Shown here: one piece after another, positions 51,997 through 61,071 of the stretch
Layout: each line of letters begins with the position of its first letter
How positions within the stretch are numbered: the first letter of the stretch is position 1
From: Acidobacteriota bacterium
GTDB taxonomy: Bacteria; Acidobacteriota; Terriglobia; UBA7540
Direction: 5' to 3'
NCBI GenBank assembly: GCA_021838785.1
Contig: JAKCCV010000016.1
Coordinates: forward strand, 22,329 to 86,328
Length of the DNA: 64,000 bases
Notes under the pieces: model-generated
The model's input: the letters and a program-made list of their open reading frames with translations, nothing else
Database searches by the model: none
Told to the model about the DNA's origin: nothing
Program-made: the position numbers and the translations under genes

Positions 51997-54900
51997 TTAC
52001 GGGTTCTCCCAAATCAGAGTCGGCGCCTTCGTCGGAAACGGCGGAAGCAACAAAGGTTGTTTCTTACCCGGGGGCATAATGGAGATCCGAATAAAGACCC
52101 TCGTCTCTTTCGGCACGGGGATGCTTCCTTTTGAGCCGGCGACGGCCCGCTCCACGGTTGCCACGTCGAAGGCCAACGTGAAGGGATGAGGATCTACCAG
52201 GGCGGGGAAATCCGTGGGAGGAGCATGATGGCTGTAAAGCAGTGAGAAGAGCGACCAAGGGTCTGTGTACTGGAAGGTAGCCACTCGTCCTTCAACTTGA
52301 AGATGGAGTTGCCGTTTTTGGGCTATCGGCAGGGCGGGGGAATCCGTCGCCCAGCGGAGCGAGAGGCTGACCGGCATTCCCACCTCCCAGCGCCCCGTGC
52401 GCACGGGCTCGTGAGCTTGAAAGCTTTCTGACCCTACGCGCAGGGTCCATCCAATAATTTGGTTTCCGCCCCTTTCTTCCTGGCGATCCACGCGGAAGGC
52501 GGGCACAAAATCGAGCGCCATCACCGGCGGTTGAGGCTCGCCTAAAAACAAAGAGGCGAATAAGGGTCGCAGGTTCGTCATGCGGTCCAAAAACTCCAAG
52601 GTGGGCTTGCGGGTGGGGCCGAAATGGGAGGTGTGGGACAAAATTAAGCGCAGGAGGGATTGGTGAGCGTCAAATTGTTGATAAAAGGCGCGAATAGCCT
52701 CTGGGTCCGCCTCATTGGAGGGCTCAAGCGGCGCCTGGCGCGCAAAGGGAAATCTGCCGGCCAGCGTGCGGTTGAAAAGTTTGGCCAAACTAGAGTAATC
52801 CCGATATGCCATCCAATTGGCCAAGTAGTGGCACTGGGCTTCAATACCGCGCCTTAAAGCGTCGCGCCGCTCGAGGAAAAAATCACTGGCCGCGGCTTCT
52901 GATTTTTGCGATCTGACGCCTTGACAATCTTGCGCAGGCGCATACTTGTTCATATCCGTGCGAATGAAATCCTCCAATTGAGCGACGGGGTTGCCGGGAA
53001 TCTTCCGGTTGTAAGCGTTCAGGGCGGCCACAATCTGTCGCCATTGGTCGAGGCTCTGTCGCTCGGCAGGCGTGAGGGTGGAGGTACGGGTTGCCAAAAA
53101 AAGTATTAGAGGCTTGGCTTGCTGAGCCAACTCCCCGATGCGCTGCCGCTCGTAAGTTAAATAGGCATCGAGCTGTGCAGCATTCCGGGCGTCAAAAGCC
53201 TCAAGAGAAGGGTTGGGCTCGCCGTGCCACCAGAAGAAATTGCCATCCTTCTCCACATAGGGCTGTGTGGCCTGGAGGTCTTTCTCGAGTGCCGAGAGCA
53301 ACGAAGCGGCTTGGTGGACTGTGAGCTCTCGTAAGGTGCTATAAGACGAGTAAAAGCCCAGTTTCTGGAAAGCATCCAGGATTTGAGCCAAAGGCGCCTC
53401 AGCGGCGGCAAAATTTTTGAGCTCGACAAGATCGGCCCGCCGAGCACTTGTCCCTACCTCGCTCAAGGGCGCAAAACTTTGGGCGCGCGCGATCAATCCC
53501 ATCATGTTGGCTTCTAGCCCTTTGCGCGCGATTTGGCGAAAGATGGCTTGCAGGCTGTGGTTTGAGCTTCGCAACCCTTCCTCCTCGTAGCGTTCGTAGT
53601 CGTCGTAACGGCTGAGCGCTTCGTCGAGCGGACCCGGGTCCCACATAAGCTGCCCCGTCGGGAGGGGAGCGATGCTCGATGCTGTCGTGGCGGCGCTCAT
53701 AAACGGAAGGTTGAGGAGATTCTCCACATCCAGTTGCAGGGTCGTGACACCGGGGGAAAGCTGAAATCCAGTGCCTTGGGGCTCCAGCAAATTCCCGGTG
53801 AGATCGGTTTGGGCGGTCTGGAGTTGCCAGCGCAAATTCTGAAAGTCATTTTCCGCCGCGCTGCGGATAGCATTTTGCATGGAAGGATGGAAAAATCGGG
53901 TGCGGCGGGCGGCGTCCATGGCTGCCTGGTAGAAGGGGCTGGAAGGGTCGAGCTTGGGCGCCGCCACCCAGCTAAAGTCCGGCCGCGACAGAAGCTGTTT
54001 CACCAAAGTGATTCTTGCATCGAGGTTCTGGAGATCTTGCGTGGTGGGCGTGGGACCGTTTTCCAAGCCCTCGATCTGGCTTTGGAGAACTTTCAGGTTA
54101 ACCAGCAAGGGGTTATTTTCTAGCCAAGCATCAAAGTAACTTTGCAAAAGGGCTTCCAGCTTATCGTGCGCCCCCTTGACATGCCCGCCATTGAACGGAT
54201 CCCCCGAGACCTCCATGATCACGTTTTGGAAGTAAGGATTCTCACTGTAATTCGGTGGCAAGGTGCAGTTGAGACCCAGATAGTTTACCAGGCCGTTCAG
54301 TTGTTCGACTCCGCCGGTCCCTTTCCCCCGCAGCGCTTCGTAGCGTTGGAGGTTTGTTTGAAGGTCGGACAACTCGTGGGTGAAGGTCAATAGAGCTTGA
54401 AACTCCGGCGTGCTCTCGGGGGAGTAGTTGGCTACCGGCTGGGGCGCGCCCGTCGTATTAAGCGTGGAGGCCTGCGAGCCCTGCGGCGTGGGCATCGCCA
54501 TAACCTGATCGGCGCGGTTTTCTAAAAGACGGCGTAGCGTGTCGAGAACCTCCAGGCGATACGCCGGTTCCATCGCGCGCTTGACGCGGTCATTCAGTGG
54601 GCTGAAGAGCGAGGCGGGAATAAACCAGGAGGAAAAAACGTTTGTGTTGAGTTCGGCCATGCTCTGGGTAAGGTCGCATACGCTTTGCCCGCTGCGCACC
54701 GGGGCCGCCCCCGGCCTCATTTCATGGGAGATTCCGTGCAAGGTAGGGCCCAGCAGATACCACATTCTCCTCATGTGGAGATAGCGGTTCGTTACTCCCC
54801 ACGACAGAATGAGAGCCAGCAACAAGGCCGCGAGCTGCGAGCCCCATTCCAGGCGGCTTTTGGAACGGACTAAGCCCGGCAAGGGTCGGGCCAAGGCTGA

Positions 54901-56133
54901 CTCCGGGAAGATTTTTTCCTCAAACAGACGCATCAGAAAGATCGGTCGGTGAGGAGGCGAGCTCGACGGGGACGCCGACGAAGCCGACGGTGAGACCGGC
55001 GCTGAGGCGGCGAAGGGGTCGAGGGGTTGTTCGCTTGACTGAACAGGCGCGGGTGCCGAAGTCTCTTCCCGGGAAGGGTCCCCGCAGAAATATAGACCCC
55101 GGAAATAAAACGCCTCGTGGTAGGCCGTCTCCTTGAACATCCGGTCAAGGAAGATTCCCAAGGGGGTTCGGAGCGCCTCGAACTCCCCCGGAAACATAAA
55201 GACTTCGTCGGCGTCGGGAAGAGTGCCACGCTCGGCGAAGATTTCGCTTTGCAGATGGCCCAAATCCTGGCCCATGCTGTCAAAGGCTTCATTCACCCAG
55301 CTTGGCTTAAAGGACGTAACCAAGCTGTAGGGGCTCGACCAGCCGAAAACATCCTGCCGATTGCGGAGAGGAATCTGATTGCAGAAGCCTCGAAACCCAA
55401 AAATCTCATCACATCTCGTCACGATCACATACACTGGGAACGAAAAGCCCAAAATCTTTTGGGCACGCCACAGGCAGGCCGAGAGACGGGCGGCTTTGGC
55501 TTCCAGGGCCTGCGTGTCGTTGGCTTGCGGCGCTAAAAAGTCCTGGCAGGGCAGCATAACCACCAAGCCGTCGAGCGGACGACGGGCTCGCAGGTTGCGG
55601 AGTTGCCTTAACAGAATCTCCCATTTGGTTTTCTCAACATCCTCCGTGCCGCCGATGTACTCTCCGTAAATATCCAGCACGACGCCCTGATTGAAGAATC
55701 GCCACTCGAGGCCTTGATGAATTCCGAAATCCTCGGCTCGTTCCAAGAGAGAAGAGCGAAGTCCGGCGCTTTCGACCACCGTGGTTTTGCCCGCCCCGGG
55801 TTCACCGACCAGCAGGAACCACGGAATTTGGTAGCGATAATCTCGCCCGGCGGTGTTTTCCCGCAGAAACTTCATCGCCTGGAGAATCGAACGACGGAAG
55901 GCTCGCGCCTGCGCCAGGCGGGAGCGCAGATTGTTTTCGTGGGGTGTCTCGGCAGGAGATGCCGCGGTTTGCGCGGAAGCCGGGGATGATTCTTGAAGGA
56001 CCAGCGTCACCGGTTCCCGCTTTCGGGCTTTCTGCAACGTCAACGCGAGGAAAATCACAACCACAATGGCGGCTGCGACGACGGCCGCGGCCACGTAAGG
56101 CAGGTAAGGATAAAGGTGGGCAACAACGTCCAC
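51997..56133 (-). CDS. tssM: Type VI membrane-complex protein TssM (IcmF)
   Basis: A 1378-residue inner-membrane protein. One helix at about 12-33, a cytoplasmic NTPase-like domain with an intact Walker A GEPGAGKT (110-117) and DIYGEYIG, a second hydrophobic region near residue 435 (QLAALLLALILSWGV), and a large periplasmic IcmF/DUF1215-type portion. TssM links TssJ in the outer membrane with TssL. Some TssM lack a Walker A; this one keeps it. It lies between tssL (2 bases) and tssA (2 bases). Confidence 0.95.
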   Translation of the reverse strand: MDVVAHLYPYLPYVAAAVVAAAIVVVIFLALTLQKARKREPVTLVLQESSPASAQTAASPAETPHENNLRSRLAQARAFRRSILQAMKFLRENTAGRDYRYQIPWFLLVGEPGAGKTTVVESAGLRSSLLERAEDFGIHQGLEWRFFNQGVVLDIYGEYIGGTEDVEKTKWEILLRQLRNLRARRPLDGLVVMLPCQDFLAPQANDTQALEAKAARLSACLWRAQKILGFSFPVYVIVTRCDEIFGFRGFCNQIPLRNRQDVFGWSSPYSLVTSFKPSWVNEAFDSMGQDLGHLQSEIFAERGTLPDADEVFMFPGEFEALRTPLGIFLDRMFKETAYHEAFYFRGLYFCGDPSREETSAPAPVQSSEQPLDPFAASAPVSPSASSASPSSSPPHRPIFLMRLFEEKIFPESALARPLPGLVRSKSRLEWGSQLAALLLALILSWGVTNRYLHMRRMWYLLGPTLHGISHEMRPGAAPVRSGQSVCDLTQSMAELNTNVFSSWFIPASLFSPLNDRVKRAMEPAYRLEVLDTLRRLLENRADQVMAMPTPQGSQASTLNTTGAPQPVANYSPESTPEFQALLTFTHELSDLQTNLQRYEALRGKGTGGVEQLNGLVNYLGLNCTLPPNYSENPYFQNVIMEVSGDPFNGGHVKGAHDKLEALLQSYFDAWLENNPLLVNLKVLQSQIEGLENGPTPTTQDLQNLDARITLVKQLLSRPDFSWVAAPKLDPSSPFYQAAMDAARRTRFFHPSMQNAIRSAAENDFQNLRWQLQTAQTDLTGNLLEPQGTGFQLSPGVTTLQLDVENLLNLPFMSAATTASSIAPLPTGQLMWDPGPLDEALSRYDDYERYEEEGLRSSNHSLQAIFRQIARKGLEANMMGLIARAQSFAPLSEVGTSARRADLVELKNFAAAEAPLAQILDAFQKLGFYSSYSTLRELTVHQAASLLSALEKDLQATQPYVEKDGNFFWWHGEPNPSLEAFDARNAAQLDAYLTYERQRIGELAQQAKPLILFLATRTSTLTPAERQSLDQWRQIVAALNAYNRKIPGNPVAQLEDFIRTDMNKYAPAQDCQGVRSQKSEAAASDFFLERRDALRRGIEAQCHYLANWMAYRDYSSLAKLFNRTLAGRFPFARQAPLEPSNEADPEAIRAFYQQFDAHQSLLRLILSHTSHFGPTRKPTLEFLDRMTNLRPLFASLFLGEPQPPVMALDFVPAFRVDRQEERGGNQIIGWTLRVGSESFQAHEPVRTGRWEVGMPVSLSLRWATDSPALPIAQKRQLHLQVEGRVATFQYTDPWSLFSLLYSHHAPPTDFPALVDPHPFTLAFDVATVERAVAGSKGSIPVPKETRVFIRISIMPPGKKQPLLLPPFPTKAPTLIWENP

Positions 56134-56135
56134 GC

Positions 56136-56921
56136 TTATCGGCCCTCCCTCGTCAATGAGGTTGGGGCAGCTTCAATTTTTCGCAACGTCTGGTCAATTT
56201 TGCTCGTGGCGCGTTTCCAAAATAAGGTCGAGAGCGCCAGCCAAATCAGGAGGACGACCGGAACAAGGGCTAGCCAGCGCCGAGGATCGGGAAGCATTTT
56301 GCGCGTTCCTTCCCGCAGCGTGTAAAGGTAACTCTGGGGAAACAAACTTGTGCCTTCCTCGAACAGATGCGGGCGCTGCTGATAAATCATGTGAAACAGC
56401 CTTTGGCGATACCGGTCGAGCGCCAGCTCGTGGCCGCCGCGATATTTGCCCTTGAAGCCGAGCGCCAGAGCCTGGAAGAAGACGGCCGCCAAGTCTTGAT
56501 AGGCCCGGTCCTGCCTAGCGAGCAGTTGGTCGAGCTTTTCAAAGAACAATTCACCTGCCCGATGCGACTGAAAGAGTTTCGATTCCAACAGCGGCCAACT
56601 CTGACTGCCGGGCCAAGGCAGGTTTAGGAACACCTCATCCGCCAGCGCAGCAAAGACGTATTGAGCCTCTCGATACACTTCGTAGGCGAACGCTCCGCCG
56701 TGGCGCATTGCCTCGAGTGACAATTGTTCGAGGGTCGAGAGCAAAGACTGCTGGATCGCCTGGGGCGAGGGTTGGCGGTTCACCGGCTCAGAAGCCGGGG
56801 GTTTTTCTGGGGTTGGAAAAACCTCGGAGGTTTGGAGTTGAGCCTTCAGCCGCACAATTTCCGCGTAAAATTCGCGGAATTGCCGGAGGAGAAGTGAATC
56901 AGGCACGTCTCGGATAGTCAT
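56136..56921 (-). CDS. tssL: Type VI membrane-complex protein TssL (DotU)
   Basis: A 261-residue DotU-type protein. FREFYAEIVRLKAQL, AQYVFAALADEVFLNLPWPGS (ALADE motif), and QDLAAVFFQALALGFKGKYRG are family marks, and a C-terminal transmembrane helix (ALVPVVLLIWLALSTLFW) anchors it. No peptidoglycan-binding domain is attached. It pairs with TssM in the inner membrane. Confidence 0.94.
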   Translation of the reverse strand: MTIRDVPDSLLLRQFREFYAEIVRLKAQLQTSEVFPTPEKPPASEPVNRQPSPQAIQQSLLSTLEQLSLEAMRHGGAFAYEVYREAQYVFAALADEVFLNLPWPGSQSWPLLESKLFQSHRAGELFFEKLDQLLARQDRAYQDLAAVFFQALALGFKGKYRGGHELALDRYRQRLFHMIYQQRPHLFEEGTSLFPQSYLYTLREGTRKMLPDPRRWLALVPVVLLIWLALSTLFWKRATSKIDQTLRKIEAAPTSLTREGR

Positions 56922-57005
56922 GCCTCGCCGTTCCCCTCGCGGCGGCCCCGCTCGTCCGACCGCTCAATGTCGTCCGTGGCGGCTGTCTGCAACCCCACGA
57001 CTGGA

Positions 57006-58355
57006 TCATGCTTGAGGTTTCCGAACATAAAGTACAATTTCCGCCGGCCGATGCTTGCGACCGCTTTCCGAAACGGTGACCACCTGCAACGGCTCGTCCA
57101 GCCTGATGAATTCGCGGCTTGGCTGGAGGGCAAAAAACATCACACCGCGCGGTGCAACCAAATCCTCCTCGCCGGCGATGTTCTCCCGTGGTACGCCGAG
57201 AATCCTGCGCTCGCGCAACGATTGGATAACGCTGCGCGAGCCGATCAAGCATTCCTGAGCCCACTGGAGCATATCTTGTTCCGACATTCCGGCCTGAGCC
57301 CGCACCGCCAAGACCAGCCTCCGGTCGCTCCAATCCCGGTCGAAGGAGAGTTCAAAAATCCCGTCAGAAAATTGGAACGGATAGCCGAGGTAGGTTTCCG
57401 AAATCCCTTCCGCAATCATGCGGAAAGCGAACTCCTGGACCTGCGCGAAAGTGGCTCGCAATTCGTTGTGGTCGTAGGGCTTGAAGATGGGAGGAACAAG
57501 GCTGGAACCCAAGGCCGCCAGGTCTCCGGCCATGCGACAAAGCGCCGAGTAAAGTGCGAAGGGATGCGATTGGCCCGTCGCAAGAAGCGATTCCACAACA
57601 GGAAGACTGGCCACCAAACATTGAATCTTTCGCTTGTTTTCCGCGATGAGGGGCATCGAGCCGGGCGCCGCTGGAGACTGCACCTGTTCGGACAGCATCA
57701 TGGCCTTTTCCCGCACCTTATTGGCGATGGCTGAGCCAATGGCTCCTAACGGCGAATCGAGCGGCACGCAAGTGGTAGGTGGTATGTAATCGGTTAGCGA
57801 ATAGACCTCATTTTGGAACACGACCTTGGCCAGGGGAAAACTGTCGCACTGGGCGGGCGGGGCTTCGTCGGCCACCAACATGAGCTGAGGTCGCAGCCGC
57901 GGAATTTGCACGGCCCCCTCTCCGGTGTTTTCGTCCGCTACCGGCTCTCCCTCCCACGATTGATACCGCCGCGTGAGACCCTTTCTCATGCTCTCCTCTT
58001 CACTTGGAACCGCGAGGTAAATCGGTAGGGGATGATCTTTAAGCTCCTCTGCTTTGGGTTTAAGGTCCACCTCGATCGTTGCCCCATCGCCTGCCTGGTG
58101 AAAAACCAATAGGCCATCCGGCATGGTAGCCTCGAGGTCGAGGACTCGAAATATCCCTGACAGTAAGAGGTTGGCATCAATATGCAGTCTTCGCACTCCC
58201 CAAAAATAAGGTTGAATGGCCAGCGCGCTATGCTGAACAAGGCTTTCCTGCCTGCGGCATAGCTGCTGAAAGTGCTGCGGCGTCAGCAACATGCCTTCGT
58301 GCCATTGAATGGCCTCAGGGATCTTCTTGTGAGACAAAACAGCCTCCCGCGGCAC
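57006..58355 (-). CDS. tssK: Type VI baseplate protein TssK
   Basis: A 449-residue TssK connecting baseplate to membrane complex. IQWHEGMLLTPQHFQQLCRRQE is the diagnostic N-terminus, with PYFWGVRRLHID; PIYLAVPS, YIPPTTCVPL and the C-terminal LQWAQECLIGS block also fit. The gene is complete. An 84-base gap to tssL and 12 bases from tssJ keep it in the operon. Confidence 0.95.
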   Translation of the reverse strand: MPREAVLSHKKIPEAIQWHEGMLLTPQHFQQLCRRQESLVQHSALAIQPYFWGVRRLHIDANLLLSGIFRVLDLEATMPDGLLVFHQAGDGATIEVDLKPKAEELKDHPLPIYLAVPSEEESMRKGLTRRYQSWEGEPVADENTGEGAVQIPRLRPQLMLVADEAPPAQCDSFPLAKVVFQNEVYSLTDYIPPTTCVPLDSPLGAIGSAIANKVREKAMMLSEQVQSPAAPGSMPLIAENKRKIQCLVASLPVVESLLATGQSHPFALYSALCRMAGDLAALGSSLVPPIFKPYDHNELRATFAQVQEFAFRMIAEGISETYLGYPFQFSDGIFELSFDRDWSDRRLVLAVRAQAGMSEQDMLQWAQECLIGSRSVIQSLRERRILGVPRENIAGEEDLVAPRGVMFFALQPSREFIRLDEPLQVVTVSESGRKHRPAEIVLYVRKPQA

Positions 58356-58367
58356 CCCTTCGGTCGT

Positions 58368-58832
58368 TTATTGTCTGTTCTGGAGAGCGAAGTTGTCTTG
58401 GAGAAGATTAAGCACCAACGGCTTGCGGATATTAATCACCGCCCGATGGGCGCCAGGGCTGAAATAGTCGGCAAACAGGATTCCACCGATGAACTTGGCT
58501 CCGGGCTTAAACTTGACCGGGCCATAATGTTGCCCTGGAACCAACTCCAAATTTTTCAATATCTCGACGCTTCCAGGATGATCCAACAGGATTTGGGACC
58601 GCTGGGCGAACCACTGACTGGCCGTCAACTTTGCCAACGTTGGGAGCAGCTTTTTATCACTGACGGCCACAATGTCCAATGCGATGGGGCTGTTGGAGTT
58701 GGCGTTCGAGGCCGTGTTCACCTCCAAAGACATGCTTCCTCCCACCCCTAACTTGGACTCCAATTCCCGCTTCGGCAGCCCACACCCCGCCGCCCCCATC
58801 ACCATGGTCAAGGCTACCACTGCGTAACGCAC
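58368..58832 (-). CDS. tssJ: Type VI outer-membrane lipoprotein TssJ
   Basis: A 154-residue lipoprotein from GTG 58832: RYAVVALTMVMGAAGC is a lipoprotein signal with Cys17 as lipidation site. The TssJ fold follows (beta pattern with SPIALDIVAVSDKKLLPTLAKLTASQWF, and LVPGQHYGPVKFKPGAKFIGGILFADYF). It is the first gene of the operon. A consensus promoter ends four bases before the GTG, so the mRNA would be almost leaderless, or the start is elsewhere. Confidence 0.85.
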   Translation of the reverse strand: MRYAVVALTMVMGAAGCGLPKRELESKLGVGGSMSLEVNTASNANSNSPIALDIVAVSDKKLLPTLAKLTASQWFAQRSQILLDHPGSVEILKNLELVPGQHYGPVKFKPGAKFIGGILFADYFSPGAHRAVINIRKPLVLNLLQDNFALQNRQ

Positions 58833-58835
58833 CTT

Positions 58836-58864
58836 TTTATATGCTAGTGCCCCAAGGCTGTCAA
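58836..58864 (-). promoter_or_regulatory. Sigma-70 promoter of the T6SS operon
   Basis: On the minus strand TTGACA (58864-58859) and TATAAA (58841-58836) are spaced by 17 bases. Transcription would start about 58829-58832, at the GTG of tssJ, pointing to a leaderless message if both assignments hold. Confidence 0.55.
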
Positions 58865-59129
58865 GTCCAGCCCGTTCCGTTAGACTTTCTGCCTCTCGGC
58901 GTGGTCGCGATGTGGACAATTATCCCCCCCTCGAGGAGCAGCTTCGGCCATCGGATGCTTGTTCCCCTCGAGACAACGTCCCCCCTAGATTTACCTATCT
59001 TGATTTTAGAGTCAATGCTGAGGATGGAAGAAACCTTGTCGCAAACACCCCCGGTGCCCTAACGGGCGCTTCCCGTTCACAACATGTTCATGGGCAAGGG
59101 GCCGGTAATGGCTTTATCGCTTTTTAGGA

Positions 59130-59360
59130 TTAGCGGCGGCGGCGGCGAGGGCCGGGGCGATGGTCCAGCCCGAACTGCTCAATCTTTCGACTGAGCGTGT
59201 TGCGATGGATGCCAAGCAATTGTGCTGTTTTGGATTGATTGCCGTTGTTTTTCTCGAGGACCTTGCGAATGAACCTCTTCTCGAATTCGCTGACGGCGTC
59301 CTCAAAATCCACGCCCTGCTCGACGAGCTGATTGACCAAGGCTTCGAGCTGCTCTTTCAC
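59130..59360 (-). CDS. Fis-like helix-turn-helix protein
   Basis: A 76-residue protein; the C-terminal half FIRKVLEKNNGNQSKTAQLLGIHRNTLSRKIEQFGL is the Fis/NtrC-type DNA-binding helix pair, described by its NQSKTAQLLG and RNTLSRKI blocks, ending in an Arg-rich tail. The N-terminal helix (QLEALVNQLVEQG) could dimerise. Free-standing proteins of this type are typical of Acidobacteriota. It follows cvpA by 32 bases on the same strand. Confidence 0.85.
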   Translation of the reverse strand: MKEQLEALVNQLVEQGVDFEDAVSEFEKRFIRKVLEKNNGNQSKTAQLLGIHRNTLSRKIEQFGLDHRPGPRRRRR

Positions 59361-59392
59361 GGCCGCACTCCGCAGATACGAGGTTCGGGGGC

Positions 59393-59950
59393 CTAGGGAG
59401 TCGAACGCAAGGCTCGCCGGTCCTTTGCGGCCAGGGAGCCACGGAACTTGTCAAACCCCGCTCTGAACTGTTCCCTCAGCTTGCCCGGCATGGCCAGAAC
59501 GATGAGTTGGGCTCCGGCTGAGACGTAAGGGGCCAGACGGGATTGTCCAACCGCACGGGGCTTGATGGAGAAAGCCATCAGCGCCATCAATAACACCGAG
59601 TCGATCACCAGTCCGCGCACCAAGCCGAAAAGGCCACCCAAAAACCGGTCGAACCACTCCAGCTTGGCTGCCTTCACCAGCTTCTGCGCCAGCATTCCCA
59701 GGGCTGCTCCAATGAGCAGCGTCCCACAAAAAAGGGTCAGAAAGCCGGCGCCGAGAGCAATCGCGTGAGAGCGTGTAAGGTCGTCAAACCACGCTCCGGC
59801 TTGCGGGTATCCGAGCGCCGCCACCACGAGTGCGGCGATCAAGGATGCCAGTGTAATAAGTTCTCGGACAAAGCCTTTCAATATGGCCGCGACCACCGAG
59901 CCTGCCAAAATGGCGGCCATGACCCAATCGAGCCAGTTCCAGGGTCCCAT
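59393..59950 (-). CDS. cvpA: CvpA-family membrane protein
   Basis: A 185-residue inner-membrane protein with the CvpA start NWLDWVMAAILAGSVVAAILKGFVRELITLASLIAALVVA, read as DWVMAAIL, KGFVREL, and four hydrophobic helices up to about residue 135. Members affect colicin V export, envelope stress or purine-gene neighbourhoods; purC is immediately upstream here. The C-terminal tail is soluble and basic. Confidence 0.85.
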   Translation of the reverse strand: MGPWNWLDWVMAAILAGSVVAAILKGFVRELITLASLIAALVVAALGYPQAGAWFDDLTRSHAIALGAGFLTLFCGTLLIGAALGMLAQKLVKAAKLEWFDRFLGGLFGLVRGLVIDSVLLMALMAFSIKPRAVGQSRLAPYVSAGAQLIVLAMPGKLREQFRAGFDKFRGSLAAKDRRALRSTP

Positions 59951-59974
59951 CGTATGTGCCCGGCTGATGTGGGC

Positions 59975-60883
59975 TTACTCCAACTCCCGGCCGGTCAATC
60001 GGCGGTACGCCTCGCGGTATTTCTCGCTGGTCTTTTGCACGACTTCGGCGGGAAGCGGTGGCGGAGGCGGCTCTTTATTCCACTGGACGGATTCCAAATA
60101 ATCGCGCACGAATTGCTTATCGAAGGAAGGCTGAGGCCGTCCGGGCGCGTACCCCTCCGCCGGCCAAAAGCGCGAAGAATCCGGCGTCAGCACCTCGTCA
60201 ATCAGAATGATTTCGTCCTCGCAAACGCCCCATTCAAACTTAGTATCGGCAATCAGGATGCCGCGCGATTCGGCGTATTGACGGCCTTCGCGATAAACCT
60301 CCAAGCTGAGGGCGCGGAGTTTCTCCGCTTCCGCCTGACCGATGCGTCGGGCTGCTTCTTCGAATGAAATGTTTTCGTCGTGCCCCGTCGTGCTTTTGGT
60401 GGCTGGCGTGAAAATAGGCTCCTCGAGTCGAGCTGACTCCGTGAGGCCGCTCGGCAATTTAACCCCGCAGACGGCGCGGGAAGCTTGATATTCCTTCCAG
60501 CCGGAGCCGGCAAGATAGCCTCGCACCACGCACTCGATGGGGAAGGGCTTCGCCTTTTTTACGAGCATCGAGCGACCTTCCAGTTGATCCGCCTGCGCCC
60601 GTAACGCGGCGGGGTAGCCCTCGACCCGCGTCGTCACGAAGTGACTGGGCACGCGGTTCCGAAAGCGCTCGAACCAAAAGCGAGAAAGCTGGTTAAGCAC
60701 TTTCCCTTTGTCGGGAATGCCCTCGTTCAAAACAACATCAAAGGCGGAAATCCGATCCGTCGCCACGATGAGGAGATGATCGCCATCCACCCCGTAAACA
60801 TCGCGAACCTTTCCGCGCGAGAATAGCCGAACACCTTCTAATTGGGTTTGTAACAACGTCGAATTAGGCATCGTCGGAATCAT
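59975..60883 (-). CDS. purC: Phosphoribosylaminoimidazole-succinocarboxamide synthase
   Basis: A 302-residue SAICAR synthase of purine synthesis. SRGKVRDVYGVDGDHLLIVATDRISAFDV, read as GKVRDVY, TDRISAFD, is the ATP-site start; then FPIECVVRGYLAGSGWKEYQ, TGHDENISFEEA and DTKFEWGV. The long eukaryote-like PurC type. ATG 60883 or 60871 is the start: the promoter at 60903-60930 excludes ATG 60904 and the upstream open frame. cvpA follows at 24 bases. Confidence 0.95.
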   Translation of the reverse strand: MIPTMPNSTLLQTQLEGVRLFSRGKVRDVYGVDGDHLLIVATDRISAFDVVLNEGIPDKGKVLNQLSRFWFERFRNRVPSHFVTTRVEGYPAALRAQADQLEGRSMLVKKAKPFPIECVVRGYLAGSGWKEYQASRAVCGVKLPSGLTESARLEEPIFTPATKSTTGHDENISFEEAARRIGQAEAEKLRALSLEVYREGRQYAESRGILIADTKFEWGVCEDEIILIDEVLTPDSSRFWPAEGYAPGRPQPSFDKQFVRDYLESVQWNKEPPPPPLPAEVVQKTSEKYREAYRRLTGRELE

Positions 60884-60902
60884 AAAAATTGAGATAGCCG
60901 TC

Positions 60903-60930
60903 ATTGTAGAACAATTGCCGCCGTTGTCAA
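60903..60930 (-). promoter_or_regulatory. Promoter of purC-cvpA-fis
   Basis: On the minus strand TTGACA (60930-60925) and TACAAT (60908-60903) have a 16-base spacer. Transcription would begin about 60896, 13 bases before ATG 60883. Confidence 0.65.
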
Positions 60931-61071
60931 ACGGAAAACTTCGTCGCGATGCCGATACCCGAGAAAGGTGTTGCGGAAGAATTTTTTCCCAACCCACACG
61001 AGCCCGATCGCGGTCTTGCTCGGGCGGGAGCGCAAGGCGGTAGCGATTTTCCAAGCGACGGCGCAGGAGCG

